A stretch of DNA of 64,000 nt, taken from positions 124,001-188,000 of the forward strand of contig JAHDVF020001352.1 of the NCBI GenBank assembly GCA_022606425.2. The letters are read 5' to 3'. The stretch comes from Lepidostoma basale. Taxonomy: Eukaryota; Arthropoda; Insecta; Trichoptera; Lepidostomatidae. Made by a program: the position numbers and the translations under genes. Shown piece after piece: positions 11,760-22,600 of the stretch (position 1 is its first letter; every line of letters starts with the position of its first letter). The notes under the pieces are model-generated. The model was given only the letters and a program-made list of their open reading frames with translations. It was not told the DNA's origin and ran no database searches.

Positions 11760-12112
11760 TAAATCTTCTTCTTCTTCTTCTTCTTTTGATAGATCTGACG
11801 ATCTGTGACACAGAAATCATTTCTCGTCGGATGATGAGATCCAGCTGTCCCTCCATCTTTTAGGCGGTCTTCCAGGTGGGCGGTGTCCGGAAGGGATTTC
11901 ATAAGCGGCTGTATATGCGAGTCTGTCACCATCCATTCGGGCTACATGGTCCCTCCAGTATCTTCTTCTGGATCTACTCCACTGAACGATATCCTCTATT
12001 TCGCAGGTTTTTCTTATGTCTGCGTTGCGGACACGATCTCGGAGGGTTTTTCCCGTAATTGGGGTTGAATGATTCATTTTATATGAAGAATATCTTTGAG
12101 ATCCTATGCATC
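11760..12112 (-). mobile_element. LINE-D (RTE-like) 3' coding end
   Basis: The minus strand codes ITGKTLRDRVRNADIRKTCE, RRYWRDHVARMDGDRLAYTA and PPGRPPKRWRDSW, then ends near (GAA)n. The order (LRDRVRN, W.GHVARM, GRP..RW.D) is that of RTE-like polyprotein C-termini. It is different from LINE-A and RTE-1. Confidence 0.8.
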
Positions 12113-12713
12113 TCATAAGTGTAACATTACAACAAAGAAAAATAAGCGGAAGTACATAAAATATCGTTCATTGATATGAATCGCAATTTTCGTGCATTTT
12201 AAGAGGCGTCATGATAATTGTCTTTGTATTTTGTTAGTTCATTAAAATGACGAATATGTTCCATTAGTTAAATGCAATTAACCCAAAAATTCCTAGACCA
12301 GCTCTGATTAATTAAGCACTGTTTGCAGTGTTATCCGAAAGTGATAATTACGCTTTTAAGCTGATTTGGCGGCCTTGTATACAAAACCGTATTAATGTTT
12401 ACAATTTGGCAACAGTTAAAACGTTGTTTTAGATTATTGCCGAATCCAAGGCAGGCATATTAATGGTATTTTTTTTAATGCTTTCACCGTTATAATAGCT
12501 AAGATTAAAAAAAATAGGAGAACGTAAAATAAGATAATTGTTTTAAACGTTATGGTAACTTTTAAATCAAAACGTATAAATTAGATTTTGTACAAAGAAT
12601 AAACCATTACATTGGTTAATCTATAGATTTATTATTCACATAAAAATTCTGCAAAAAAATCAGTATTTTTAATATAAAATTATATAGAATTTTTTATGAA
12701 TTAAATTAAGATC

Positions 12714-12884
12714 TTTTAGACGAATGTGTGATAAAACATTACATGATAGAGTGTCATATGCAAATATAAGAAGTGAATGCAGTGCGAATGAAAGTGTGAT
12801 AAACAAAATTATAAAAGGATTCTTACGATGGTTTGGACACATGGGAAGAATGAATAAAAAAAGAATGGTGAAGAAAGTACAGTA
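12714..12884 (+). mobile_element. LINE-A internal fragment
   Basis: Codes remnants of RRMC..LHDRVSYANIRSEC and FLRWFGHMGRMN. The 3' tail is missing, so this is not a simple 5' truncation. It ends near GTGAAGAAAGTAC. Confidence 0.8.
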
Positions 12885-13191
12885 AACCTCGATATACCTA
12901 GGTTTAAAATAAATCTAAAAACATTTATTTAAAATATGCACACTGCATTTAGATATAAATAAACAATACAAAACGCAAACAAAATTCTATTTATTGTCTT
13001 CGAACTCTCGTCGTGAAGTGACGTTGCTGTTTGATAAAGACGCGCTTGCTTTCGGTAATCCTGCTTTTGAAAAGGAATCAAGTTTTGTTTGCAATTTTGA
13101 AGTTTGCGTTTTTTTTATAATCAACTCTTCTTTGGTAAATTGGCGTGAATGTAAACAATTTTATTGACATATTTTTAAAACTTGAAATAAA

Positions 13192-13446
13192 TGACTAACT
13201 AACCATCACGCCGTCTCCCCGAAGGTAGGTACGTAGGTGGTAGACAGGAAGAACTGACGACTACACTGTTGTTTTCAGAAATACTTCTCTCGCTTCTTCA
13301 ACATTCATACATCGTGTTATGCACGTACGTCAATTTCTCCGACTCCTCCCGTGGCCGATATTCAATATTTGATGTATTTAATAATACCACGTCGTCCTCG
13401 GTCTTCCTTGTTCAATTTACATCGTTCACATATACTTTTTTATCAT
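13192..13446 (-). mobile_element. LINE-A copy, older, joined to A' element
   Basis: The plus orientation starts with ACTAACTAACCATCACGCCG and runs to TATACTTTTTTATCATTC, where an A' element begins. It shares variants (GATGTATTTAAT) with 16380-16637, which has the same junction. Confidence 0.8.
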
Positions 13447-13775
13447 TCTAACTAACTAACCATCACGCCGCATCCCCGAAAGGGTAGGCAGAAAAAATAG
13501 ACTGTCACACTATAACCGATGCGCACTCCATCTTTCTCTTTTCGCCCCGCGGGAGATGCGCTGTGATGGGTTGCAAACCTCATCGCCACCAATAGGCATC
13601 TCCCGCGCACACTTAGATCGTCCAACATCCACAAAAAAATCTAAAACAAATATTCCATTGTAAAATACAATGATATTAAATAAAATAACAAAATAATAAT
13701 TGAACACAAAATGTTATTTTTAGATGGTGCACATATTGTCTATTTAATTTATGTTCCACGTATCCACAGTTTTTT
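13447..13775 (-). mobile_element. A' nonautonomous element, near full length
   Basis: Read on the minus strand it begins near ACTGTGGATACGTGG, passes GGACGATCTAAGTGTGCGCG and GGGGCGAAAAGAGAAAGATG, and ends with the LINE-A 3' end (GGCGTGATGGTTAGTTAG). It aligns over its whole length with 45510-45832. Confidence 0.75.
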
Positions 13776-13917
13776 TTTTTTAATTAAGAGGTAATTAGGC
13801 ACTTAAAACAAACCAACACAAGCAAGAACTTTAGAATAATATTGAAGAAATTATTCAAATTATCATTGGAGCAAATTTTACTATTCTTTCTTCAAATAAT
13901 CAAAAATTTTGTGTTTT

Positions 13918-13966
13918 GATTTATTTGATCGTGCCACGTTTTCCTCGGTCTTTCTCTATTTTTAAT
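13918..13966 (-). mobile_element. Short LINE-A fragment
   Basis: The sequence TTTATTTGATCGTGCCACGT and the next 25 bases equal the internal LINE-A segment coding KTWHDQIN. Both flanks are unrelated. Confidence 0.7.
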
Positions 13967-14461
13967 CTAGTTGAAATATATTAACGATAAAGAATCAGAG
14001 TATGTACAAAAAATTCGATGAGCCGTTGATTATCTGGTAACAGTTGGTCATATTAGGGAACTTGAAGTGATGTTCTGTATGCGTTTTTTAAACTTTGAAC
14101 CAAATACGGATGCGTTAATATCACGATATTACTTGTCTCTTTCAAATTCCCTGCGAGAGAAAAGACCAGAATATAGATATCAGTACTAACTGAATGGGTA
14201 TAATAAATCATATGTACGGCGTGGTTACATTATCGGACATCTCGGTTAATGCGAGAATTATCACGAGTGAGGAGTGAACAATGTACCGATATTCCCAGTA
14301 GGGGGGGTCTTTTTTAAATAAAAGAATCATCCCCTAGGAATCGGATGAAATGAAAACTGACAGTCTGTGTTTATATAGCGAAAAATTTTCTTTCAACTAC
14401 CAACATGTTGGTAATAAAAAGTAATGAATCGATATTAACATTATATATGAAGAGTCACCAA

Positions 14462-14676
14462 TGGAGTTTTAGTACTAACTTTGATGTATGGAAGTGCAGA
14501 ATGGAACGGTAGAAGAAGGATGAGAGCAGAATAAATGCAGTAAAGATATGTGGTAAATGTTGGTGTACCCTTTGACGTATATGTGGTAAAATGGATATAA
14601 GGATGGAATGTAGAGCGGAAGAAAGTATTATGAACAAAATTATGAAAGAATCTCTGCAATAGTTTGGACATATGGT
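14462..14676 (+). mobile_element. Degenerate LINE-A internal fragment
   Basis: Decayed remnants of VLVLTLMYGSAEWN, KKDESRINAV, IRMECRAEESIMNKIMKES and FGHM are seen in shifting frames. The 3' end is lost. Confidence 0.7.
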
Positions 14677-15171
14677 CACCGGGTGTTATACGAGTAGTTA
14701 TATCTATAGTTTATCTACATCTTCAGGCACCTTACTTAGTTAAAAAGTAATTGGTAATATAGTTATTAAAAGTAGCAGAAAATATTGTTTGATAAAATAA
14801 TATAGGTATATCGAATGTTCGCAATCATATTAGGAGTTGGGATAATCAATGTGCTAGAACACAAAAAAATGAAAAGTTTGTCAGAATATATTTGTCCAGC
14901 ATTTCATCTTGTGACTAAGCTCTCGGAGGTAAGATATAATTGTTAGGTAAGGTATGTTTTCCGAATTTAAATAAATGCACATTAAGTAAGAATCTACTTC
15001 CAGTCGACTTGAACTATTAAATCATAATAATTTTAAAAACCTCAAATATATCTCTACCTAAGAGCAATAAAATCTTAAGTGAATTTTTGTCTGAATGACA
15101 TAAATGACCAGGTACCCAAAATATAGAATAGGATGTACATATTCAAGTATAGGAAGAAGTAACCGCAAAAT

Positions 15172-15362
15172 CTGGTGGTGGTCTAGGGGATAAAACGCTT
15201 GGCTTCTGATCCAGGGGACTTGGATTCGAGCCTGGATACGACCAGATTCCTTCTTCATAATAATGAGCTATTTTCTGCTCATATTGAAGATTGTAAAATA
15301 AATTCTAATATCATTGATTGAAATCTTTGATATTAGTATTAAAAAAAAAAAAAAAACGACAG
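15172..15362 (+). mobile_element. tRNA-derived SINE (S2) with poly(A)
   Basis: The head has an A-box-like TGGTCTAGGGG (about 15178) and a B-box-like GGATTCGAGCC (about 15221), the spacing of a tRNA promoter. A tail with AATAATGAGCTATTTTCTGC, TGATATTAGT and a run of about 16 A follows. The same body recurs around 9866-10345. Confidence 0.8.
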
Positions 15363-15479
15363 ACAATTGCCCTGGAAGGAATCGTAACCTAATGAAAATC
15401 TGACATGACCTTCATAACAAGGCTGAAAAATCACTTAAGATTTTATGGCTCTTAGGTACGGTTATACATATAAACTAGT

Positions 15480-15895
15480 TTTTTTACACACTTGGTTATT
15501 ATATATTTTTTATGTTTTACCTGTTCTCAATAATTGTTGATAATTGTTGATAATAATTGTTGACAATTGTTGATAATAATTGTTGATAATAATAATTGTT
15601 AATAATAATTAAGATAATAATAATTAAGATAATAATAATAATAATAATAATTAAGATAATAATAATAATTAAAATAATAATAATTAAGATAATAATAATG
15701 TTAGGATAATAATAATTGTTGATAATAATTGTTGATAATTGTTGATAATTGTTGATAATAATTGTTGATAATAATTGTTGATAATTGATAATTGTTGTTG
15801 ATAATAATTAATAATTGTTGATAATAATTGTTGATAATAATTGTTGTTTGTTATATCTTTTGAGAAAATAAACTGATTTGATTTGATTATTCACG
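15480..15895 (+). mobile_element. LINE-C-like 3' UTR carrying an expanded microsatellite
   Basis: Left context TTTTACCTGTTCTCAATAAT and right end GAGAAAATAAACTGATTTGA match the LINE-C 3' UTR, as at 1533 and 38370. Between them lies a tandem array of about 325 bp. Confidence 0.6.
15525..15850 (+). repeat. (TAATTGTTGATAA)-type tandem array
   Basis: Irregular tandem units of ATTGTTGATAATA with an inner (AAT)n/(TAAG)n stretch at about 15605-15700. It probably expanded by slippage within a LINE-C 3' UTR. Confidence 0.85.
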
Positions 15896-16379
15896 AAAAT
15901 CTTTAAATTTATATGAACATCCTTCATTGACAACATTTTGTTTAAATTAATACACGAAGTGTAAGTAAGTTGTTTGTTTTTTTTTGCAAAAAAGCAACGT
16001 TACTCAACCCCAACATAATTGTTCGATGACCCAAATTGTATAATAGAATTACGAATGCGTATTATTCCGTTTCGATTATTATCAGTGCCAAAGAGAGAGT
16101 CGAATGTGTATCGAGAGGATTAATAATAATGTGGATTATGGTAAGTAGTGCATACATTTCAGGGGTGGTCGACCATCGGTTGAGCTACACAATAGAAAAT
16201 ATATATCACATAAAATTTTGCTTGCATATTAAGAGGTGCAAAATGCTAATTGATTAAATTTATATTTTCAGAAAATATAAATCTAGTAATTCAAATGTTA
16301 TGCGAAACTACATTTTTGAAAATTTTGTAGTTTTTTAATAGTAGTGTTTTTTTTTCAAGCAAATAAGTAGGTAAGACAC

Positions 16380-16637
16380 AACTAACTAACTAACCAACAC
16401 GCCGTCTCCTAGAAGGGGTAGGCAGATAAAATAGACTTCCACACTTTTATTTCCTGACATACGTCTATCGCTTCCTCAGCATTCATACATCGTGACATGC
16501 ACGCACGCCGATTTCTCCGACTCCTCACGTGGCCGACATTCAATATTTGATGTATTTAATCGTACCACGTTGTCCTCGGGCTTCCTCTATTTCTAGTTCA
16601 ATTTGCATTGTTAACTTATACTTTTTTTTATCATTTT
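16380..16637 (-). mobile_element. LINE-A copy joined to A' element
   Basis: Reverse (TTAG)n at the left, then the family 3' end and internal segment up to TATACTTTTTTTTATCATT, followed by an A' start. It is a close relative of 13192-13446 (shared GATGTATTTAAT variant and identical junction). Confidence 0.85.
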
Positions 16638-16768
16638 AAACTAACTAACTAACCATCACGCCGTCTCTCCGAAAGGGTAGGCAGAAAGAATGGACTGTCA
16701 CACTTTAACCGATGCGGCACTCCATCCCTCTCTTTTCGCCCCGCGGGAGATGCGGTGTGATGGGTGTG
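16638..16768 (-). mobile_element. A' element, 5'-truncated
   Basis: ACTAACTAACTAACCATCAC to GGGAGATGCGGTGTGATGGG equals the tail half of A' (see 13447 and 45510). It is cut at about 16768, where a plus-strand LINE-A fragment follows. Confidence 0.8.
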
Positions 16769-16784
16769 TTTATCATTTTTTTTT

Positions 16785-16946
16785 CAATAAATCAAATTTT
16801 GAGTGTCTGCCACATGAGGAGTCGGAGAAATCGACGTGCGTGCTTGACATGGTGTATGAATATTGAGGATTCGAGAGAAGTGTGTCAGAAAATAGTTGCA
16901 ATCCATTTTTACAGCCTACCTCATCGGGGAGACGACGTGATGATTA
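16785..16946 (+). mobile_element. LINE-A 3' end, plus strand
   Basis: Codes NQILSVCHMRSRRNRRACLT and a family end with TCATCGGGGAGACGACGTGA and (TTAG)n. It forms an inverted arrangement with the minus-strand LINE-A at 16380. Confidence 0.85.
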
Positions 16947-17478
16947 GTTAGTTAGTTTTTTTCTATTTAACCCAATTTAAATACGAGTACTTACAATTAT
17001 ATCGTCAAATTGACAATTAATCGGCAAATAAAAATATTTGCTGCAAGAGATGTTAATGTTTGCCACCCCTCAAGTTTTTATGCAACGTATTGTGAAGCAT
17101 TTTGTTCCATAAACGGTGGCACAATACTGATTGAATCATATTCAATAAGTTCGCTCACAATGTATCCCTATTACCGACGTACCGCAGGCAGTGCCTATAA
17201 GGCAAAGAGGATTATCATATTATTTCGATTTCGAAATTATTTCCATCGGGCGGCGGTCGTTCATTATTAGTGGGCGAGCTGAATCGAACTTTAGACTCCG
17301 TAATACGATTTGTAATAAAGTTTCCGATAGATTTAATTACAAAGGCATCTGCTGCGGGAATAAACAAATTGAAGCCGGGATTTAATCCGAGGACTTATTA
17401 GAGTCAATCACCTCTCGGTTCACACTTAGATCGACAACATCACTAGTCCAACTCTTCTTTGTGATAATATAAAACCGA

Positions 17479-17939
17479 AGCATGGAACTGGCAAAAGAAG
17501 GATGAAAGCAGAATAAATGCAGTAGAAATGAGATCTCTTAGATGAATGTGTGGATACTCTGTGTATGATAGAGTGTCGAATGAAAATATAAGAAGTGAAT
17601 GCGGTGCGAATGATGGTGTCATGAACAAAATAATGAAAGGATCATTAAGATGGTTTGGACATATGGAAAGAATGAATGAAGAAAGAATGGTAAAAAAATT
17701 ATATATTAATGATGTAAATGGAACCAGAAATAGAGGAAGACCGAGGAAAACGCTTCACGACCAAATAAATCAAATATTGAATGTCGGCCATGTGAGGAGT
17801 CAGAGAAATCGACGCGCGTGCATGACACGATGTATGAATGTTGAGGAAGCGAGAGAAATATGTCAGGAAAGAAAAGTGTGGCAGTCCATTCTTTCTGCCT
17901 ACCCCTTCGGGGAGACGGCGTGATGGTTAGTTAGTTAGT
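17479..17939 (+). mobile_element. LINE-A copy, nearly intact reading frame
   Basis: The open frame from about 17546 codes NENIRSECGANDGVMNKIMK, GSLRWFGHMERMNEERM and RGRPRKTLHDQINQI, ending AYPFGETA. The duplication TAAAACCGA at 17470-17478 and 17940-17948 marks the ends. A frameshift lies just upstream of 17546. Confidence 0.95.
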
Positions 17940-18049
17940 TAAAACCGATGTCTTCGCATCGATGTGAAATCCGATCTTCAACAATCTGACGACCACTAGA
18001 TTAAACAAGTTTTTATTATTATCTATATTAAATTGTAATATTAACACAA

Positions 18050-18517
18050 ATTTTATTTTATTGGTTGCATCTCCATCGTCCTGCGAAGTGGACCACCAAC
18101 TATCCGCCATTGCCGGTCCCAAGCCCGGATGATAAAGGAGGAGGGAATATGGACATGGCTAGGAACCTACCCATGTTAAAAAATACAATCGCTCACAGAA
18201 ATGCGTTATAAGCCTCAGAATTTTTTTTCTCCGACACAACATTTATTATTATTATTCTTATTATTATTATTCCTTAACGGAAAAATTAAGAGAATCTCGA
18301 CTCCGATGCGAAGAGACAGCAAACACATTGTCCAAAACGCCCTCAGCATTCCCACAAAACCAAGAAGAAGAGGTCGCCCAATGGCAATATGGTGGGCCAA
18401 CATGGAAAAGGAGCTCCATCGCGAGAACCTGACAGTCAAAATAGAAAGGTTTGGCGTTTTCGTACGAGGAGGGCCGACCCCAGATGATGGGAAATGGCAA
18501 AGGGAAATAAGAGAGAG

Positions 18518-18550
<33 letters not shown>

Positions 18551-18580
18551 GTTGTTGTTATTTTTATTATTTTGTTGAAG
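18050..18580 (+). mobile_element. LINE remnant (family G) with (TTA)n
   Basis: The plus strand codes MRRDSKHIVQNALSIPTKPR, then RRGRPMAIWWANMEKELH and DGKWQREIRERL before a (TTA)n array at 18518-18560. The upstream GGTCCCAAGCCCGGATGATA motif also looks LINE-derived. Assignment to a LINE C-terminus rests on the GRP..W.. pattern. Confidence 0.55.
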
Positions 18581-18589
18581 CTTTCTTTA

Positions 18590-18650
18590 CATCATTACAG
18601 CATATTGATTCTCCTGACATGTAATAAGTAGCTAATGAACATTAAAACAA
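18590..18650 (-). mobile_element. S1 SINE tail remnant
   Basis: ATTGATTCTCCTGACATGTA followed by GTAGCTAATG and TTGCCATTTTTA resembles the tail of S1 copies at 21905 and 24285. Confidence 0.45.
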
Positions 18651-18819
18651 ATGAACATTGCCATTTTTACAGTGAAAAGGTTGTACCTTTCATAAGTTTT
18701 TTTTTTAAATAAATAAATCTTTTGTTACAACAACGTCTGTTTTCATATTATTATAATATGATATCACAACGTGAAGGCGAATAATAATTTATATGATTTT
18801 TATTCGATTATTAAGGATC

Positions 18820-19150
18820 GATTAATAACACAAAAGAAACAAGTAAAACCCACGCTTCATATAAAACTCTCAGATCGAATAAGAAACATTGAGAAATGTA
18901 GAAGTTATGGAGTAACGAATGTCGTCGAAATGATGGCTAAGCTCAAATGGTCATTTACGAGACATGTTCCCAGACTGGGAGATCAAAGATGGATCAGAAG
19001 GATAGTGAAGTGGAAACCTCTTGGTATAGAATAAGTAGAGGAACTGATTACATATTACATAAGAAAAAATAGTGGTGACTGGATGCAGAAGGAACAAGAA
19101 AGGATTATGGGGAAGTTTTATGTCCAACAGTGGACTACATCAGCTGTATA
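18820..19150 (+). mobile_element. RTE-type LINE C-terminal remnant (family H)
   Basis: Codes LSDRIRNIEKCRSYGVTNVV, AKLKWSFTRHVPRLGDQRWI and, after a stop, DWMQKEQERIMGKFYVQQWT. This matches the RTE end pattern (LRDRIRN, LKW..GHVAR, W.Q.AQ.R..W....VQQWT). Confidence 0.75.
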
Positions 19151-19379
19151 AGAAATATGTAGAAGACGTAACAAATTGCAAGTAATCACATAAAACGCCT
19201 TTTGACTTTAAATTACTGCGTGTTTATGATATATCTAATTATAATTTAATTAGCTCTAGTGAGGTCAACGCGTACACACATGGCCGCGAGGTAAATTGCG
19301 TTAGTTCAACGAAACCATTAGAAAATGTATCACCCGCTTGATGTATTCAAGATAATTATTCTCAATTAAAATATTGTCC

Positions 19380-19830
19380 ATGCTTTTTCAATTAAGGGCA
19401 GCGGAAGGGATAAGGCTGACAGTGAGAGCCCGCCGAGATGTCCCAAGAAGCAAGAACGTGACCAATAAGGTTGTCACGAATTAATCGTTAAGCCGCGGAC
19501 TAATTAACATGGCCATAATTATGACTTGTGATTTGTGCGACTGGATAAAAAGTGTATTCCCTTGCGTCCGACGTAATTGAGGTAATTAATAAAATCAGAT
19601 ATAAGCTCTCGGCTATCTGTCTCAGATCGTATTCGGCTGTTAAAATGGCCCGACATTAAAATTGAGAGGGAGAGAGAGGGAGAGTAATTATCGCGCATTA
19701 GTCAAATCATATTTTGATTTATAAAGTACACGAAACATGTGTTTTCGTAAATTAAAATTGATTATCATTTCCAGCGCTCGCTCGTTCGAGTGTTATAAAA
19801 ACAGCGGAATGCCTACACAAGGCAGCGATG
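19380..19830. other. GC-richer non-repetitive intronic block
   Basis: Unlike its surroundings, it shows no transposon match, tail or target duplication. It contains a purine-rich GAGAGGGAGAGAGAGGGAGA run (GAGA-type). It lies about 1.5 kb downstream of the second EGF exon of Serrate. It is a candidate regulatory element by inference only. Confidence 0.3.
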
Positions 19831-20434
19831 TTTATTATGTATGTTGGATTAATCTAATTTTATATTGATGCTGTATTTTATTGAACACGTTTATACGAAT
19901 CGATCTTAAAGACCGGTGTTTTTTTTATGTATGAAAGAACCATAAATAAAGGTTTTGTTCTCACCAAACATCGGATGTTATTGTGTCTTGAATGATAAAT
20001 ATATAACACAATTGAATTATACCAGCCGAAGAAGGTCAAGAAAGCATAAGTAGGTCTGGTCTAATTGAATATTTATATCAGAGGTCGTGCCAAGAGCAAA
20101 ATAAAAATGATTTCTTAGAAAAACGAGAAGCATTGCAACATCGAATTCGCGATTTATAAAATTAGCTTCAAACAAAAACTGCATTTATTGATTTAATGAT
20201 AAGTCAATACAACGATTCTCGCAGCAGATATTGCAAACAACATAAAATACAAAAATTATTCATTGATCGAAGAAGTTAATTTATGCAATTAAAAAAAAAA
20301 CAATAAATTTTCGTTTTGTTTATGTAAAGATTTGTTTTCTTCTTATATTTATATTTAAAAAACTGAGCATGGTTTTTATATGAATCAGTACACATTTATA
20401 ATAATTTGAATATAAATTAATAAATATCGAAAGT

Positions 20435-20592
20435 AAGCCATGTGAGAAGCCGGAGAAATCGACGTGCGTGCATGACACGATGTATGAATTTTGAGGAAAC
20501 GAGATAAGTATATCAGGAAAGAACAGTAGCAGTCCATTCTTTCTGCCTATCTCTTCGTCGAGACGACGTGTTATTTAGTTAGTTAGTTAGTT
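20435..20592 (+). mobile_element. LINE-A 3' end, decayed
   Basis: GCCATGTGAGAAGCCGGAGA, ACGATGTATGAATTTTGAGG and the tail TTAGTTAGTTAGTTAG identify the family. It is degraded at the hallmark CCTTCGGGG site. Confidence 0.8.
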
Positions 20593-20639
20593 ATTATTAC
20601 TGTTAAAATTTAAAATACTGTTATAATATGACTATTTCT

Positions 20640-20790
20640 TTTTATTTACTGAGAGTGTCGCGATAGTTGTATCGCCAACCGATGTTGGCATCATCAGGTT
20701 TTACAGTAAACTGACAGTTTTTTGTAACACCTGATGATGCCAACATCGGTTGGCGAAACAGCTATCGCGACACTCTTAGTAAATAAAAAG
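20640..20790. repeat. Palindromic element with paired hammerhead-like cores
   Basis: Arms of about 65 bp (TTTACTGAGAGTGTCGCGAT and its reverse complement at 20761-20785) flank a 33-bp centre. The plus arm has CTGATGA 20731-20737, stem GCCAAC, loop ATCG, stem GTTGGC, GAAAC 20755-20759 and ATC 20764-20766. The minus arm has the same but GATAC for GAAAC. Confidence 0.7.
20731..20766 (+). ncRNA. Hammerhead-like ribozyme core
   Basis: CTGATGA, a perfect 6-bp stem II (GCCAAC/GTTGGC), GAAAC and NUH triplet ATC occur in the right order and spacing. Stem I pairing is poor and stem III would be very short, as in known short-stem-III hammerheads that need a dimer. Activity is unproven. Confidence 0.5.
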
Positions 20791-21320
20791 TAATTGTGAT
20801 ATTATAACAGTGTTTTAAATTTTAACATTAATAATGTTGAAGTATCATAGTTTTTCGGCCAAAACAATGGACTTATTAGTTAGTTATTATTTGATATGAT
20901 GATATAAATGACAGCAAACGATACTCTGGTGATTAAATGATATGTAAAAAAGCATAAAAATTAATTTCTATAATATTACCTTGATCGTCAATAATAAATA
21001 ATTTTGATGTCAGACTGGAGCAAATAACAAAAGTCACCTACGCGTAACATGCCAAACTTAAATTATAAAACTGGTCGGTAAAACAGTTTTCTATTAAATC
21101 CACGTGGTTTCCAAAATTTAGAAATAATTGAGATGTGAACAACAGCGCGTGTGTTATTGTTTGTACCACTCAATGCAAAAATATTAAGAAAAACTTCGGT
21201 TTATTAATATTTGCATTAAAACATACAGTATTTTCATTGACTTTAACACGCTTGTTTGACCTAATGCTTCATTAATTGCTGTTCACATAGATCGCGTGCG
21301 ATAATATATGTTTCTCTTAC

Positions 21321-21454
21321 CTTGATCACATAGTATTCCTCCCCAGTTTGTATCACAGATGCACTGCCACGAAGATCCATTGCAATAGCCGTGCTTGCAA
21401 CCAGGGTAGGGCTCGCACTGATCACAAAATTCCCCTCTCCACCCCGAGCGGCAT
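21321..21454 (-). CDS. Ser: Serrate exon: end of EGF1 and EGF2
   Basis: This internal exon of the Notch ligand Serrate (Jagged) acts at the cell surface as a transmembrane activator or cis-inhibitor of Notch. On the minus strand it follows the acceptor TTTTTTCTAG and ends at G|GTAAGAG. It enters in phase 2 (AA from the previous exon plus A makes Lys) and leaves in phase 1. The 44 full codons read [19 protein letters not shown], then [20 protein letters not shown] and ILCDQ. They complete EGF1 (WRGEFCDQC) and give EGF2 (C..H.YCNGS.WQC.C...WGG..C), the compact EGF pair that follows DSL in all Jagged/Serrate proteins and contacts Notch. [12 protein letters not shown] is the Serrate-type wording; Delta differs here. 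The next exon (expected NFCGTHEPC-like) was not found down to position 1. Confidence 0.96.
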
Positions 21455-21904
21455 CTAGAAAAAAATGGAGTTCATCAATTATTCACTATCCAAATAAATT
21501 AAAACAAATAGAAAATGCTGAAAATGTGTAATTTTTTTTCTGTTATAATATAATATAATTTACTTAGGAAATTGAAAATATTCGTAACTTTGTTTAATCC
21601 ACTAACTTTAATCTACTTTCTAATCTCCCAAGCTCCCATTCCCAATCAAATGCAAATTAATCATTTATTAATTTCTATATAAATTCTGTAATTTAAAAAA
21701 AAAATTAATAAAAATAATTAGTGGATTCAACAAAGTTATTTATATTACTATGGAATTCCAGTGTTAATGCCTTATCGTTCAATAATATAATTATTTTAAG
21801 TTGCATTTTAAGTTGGGATTGGCATACATATATGTTTAATATCTTTACCGATTCTTGGGATGCCCTTTTGGTAGTTTTCAGTTGTTTTCCACATTTTTGT
21901 ATAC

Positions 21905-22085
21905 AACAAAAGATTTGAACTCAATTACGGTATACAATTTTTAGTTATTGATTCTCATGATATGTGATAGGTAGCTAGTCTATCACCATATTTATAGTCA
22001 CGTGATTTCTACTAGACCAAAGACAGTGTGAGTTTATTTTCATACTGTCATCGCCGTGAATCGAACCCGCAATGAGTCATTAACA
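21905..22085 (-). mobile_element. S1 tRNA-derived SINE, minus strand
   Basis: In plus orientation: TTGATTCTCATGATATGTGA..TAGGTAGCTAG..AGACCAAAGACAGTGTG..CATCGCCGTGAATCGAACCC. The last part is a B-box-like GGTTCGATTCAC on the minus strand. It aligns with 24285, 35650 and 48965. Confidence 0.75.
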
Positions 22086-22226
22086 TAATCATAGAATTAA
22101 AAATATGTATTTTAATGTTATATTTATTAGTAACATTGATGAATGACATTTCGACGAGGGTCACCTTACCTGGAAAGAAATTGAGATATTTTTTTTGCCT
22201 TATAACCGTATATTAAAAAGTCAACT

Positions 22227-22600
22227 TATTCCTGCTTCTTCCTTAGCCTATTACTGTCAACTCCTGGACAAAGACCTCCTCCATTCGCTTCCATGTCTCT
22301 CTGTCTTGTGCAGACTGCATCCAGATTATTCCGACGTGTCTATTCAGATCATCCTTCCACCGTAGTTGCGGTCGCCCTGCACTTCTCTTTGCCGTCCACG
22401 GTCTCCAAGTCAGCAGTCTTCTTGTCCACCTTTCATCTGAGCTTCTGGCTACGTGACCTGCCCATTGCCATTTTAGAGTCGCCACCGGGTTGATGATGTC
22501 AGTGACCTTTGTTTTTTCTCTCACCGTATCGTTGCTGACTCTGTCTCTTAGGCTTATTCCTAACATGGCTCTTTGAGTCACTCGTAGTTTCTCGGCGCTT
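22227..22600 (-). mobile_element. RTE-1 3' end, open reading frame retained
   Basis: The minus strand is open for 112 codons: MTQRAMLGISLRDRVSNDTV, LKWQWAGHVARSSDERWTRR, RSAGRPQLRWKDDLNRHVGI and WMQSAQDRETWKRMEEVFVQ. This is the full C-terminal tail of an RTE polyprotein. A weak 6-bp duplication AGTCAA flanks it (22219-22224, 22601-22606). It is the best-preserved RTE-1 copy in the window. Confidence 0.9.

Noticed and set aside
15605..15700. CRISPR-like array
   Set aside because: Units are variable, very short and AT-only without spacers. It is a eukaryotic microsatellite.
1..21320. Further EGF exons of Serrate downstream
   Set aside because: I searched by eye for C-x-NGGTC-type wording on the minus strand and found none. 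Small exons could still have been missed.
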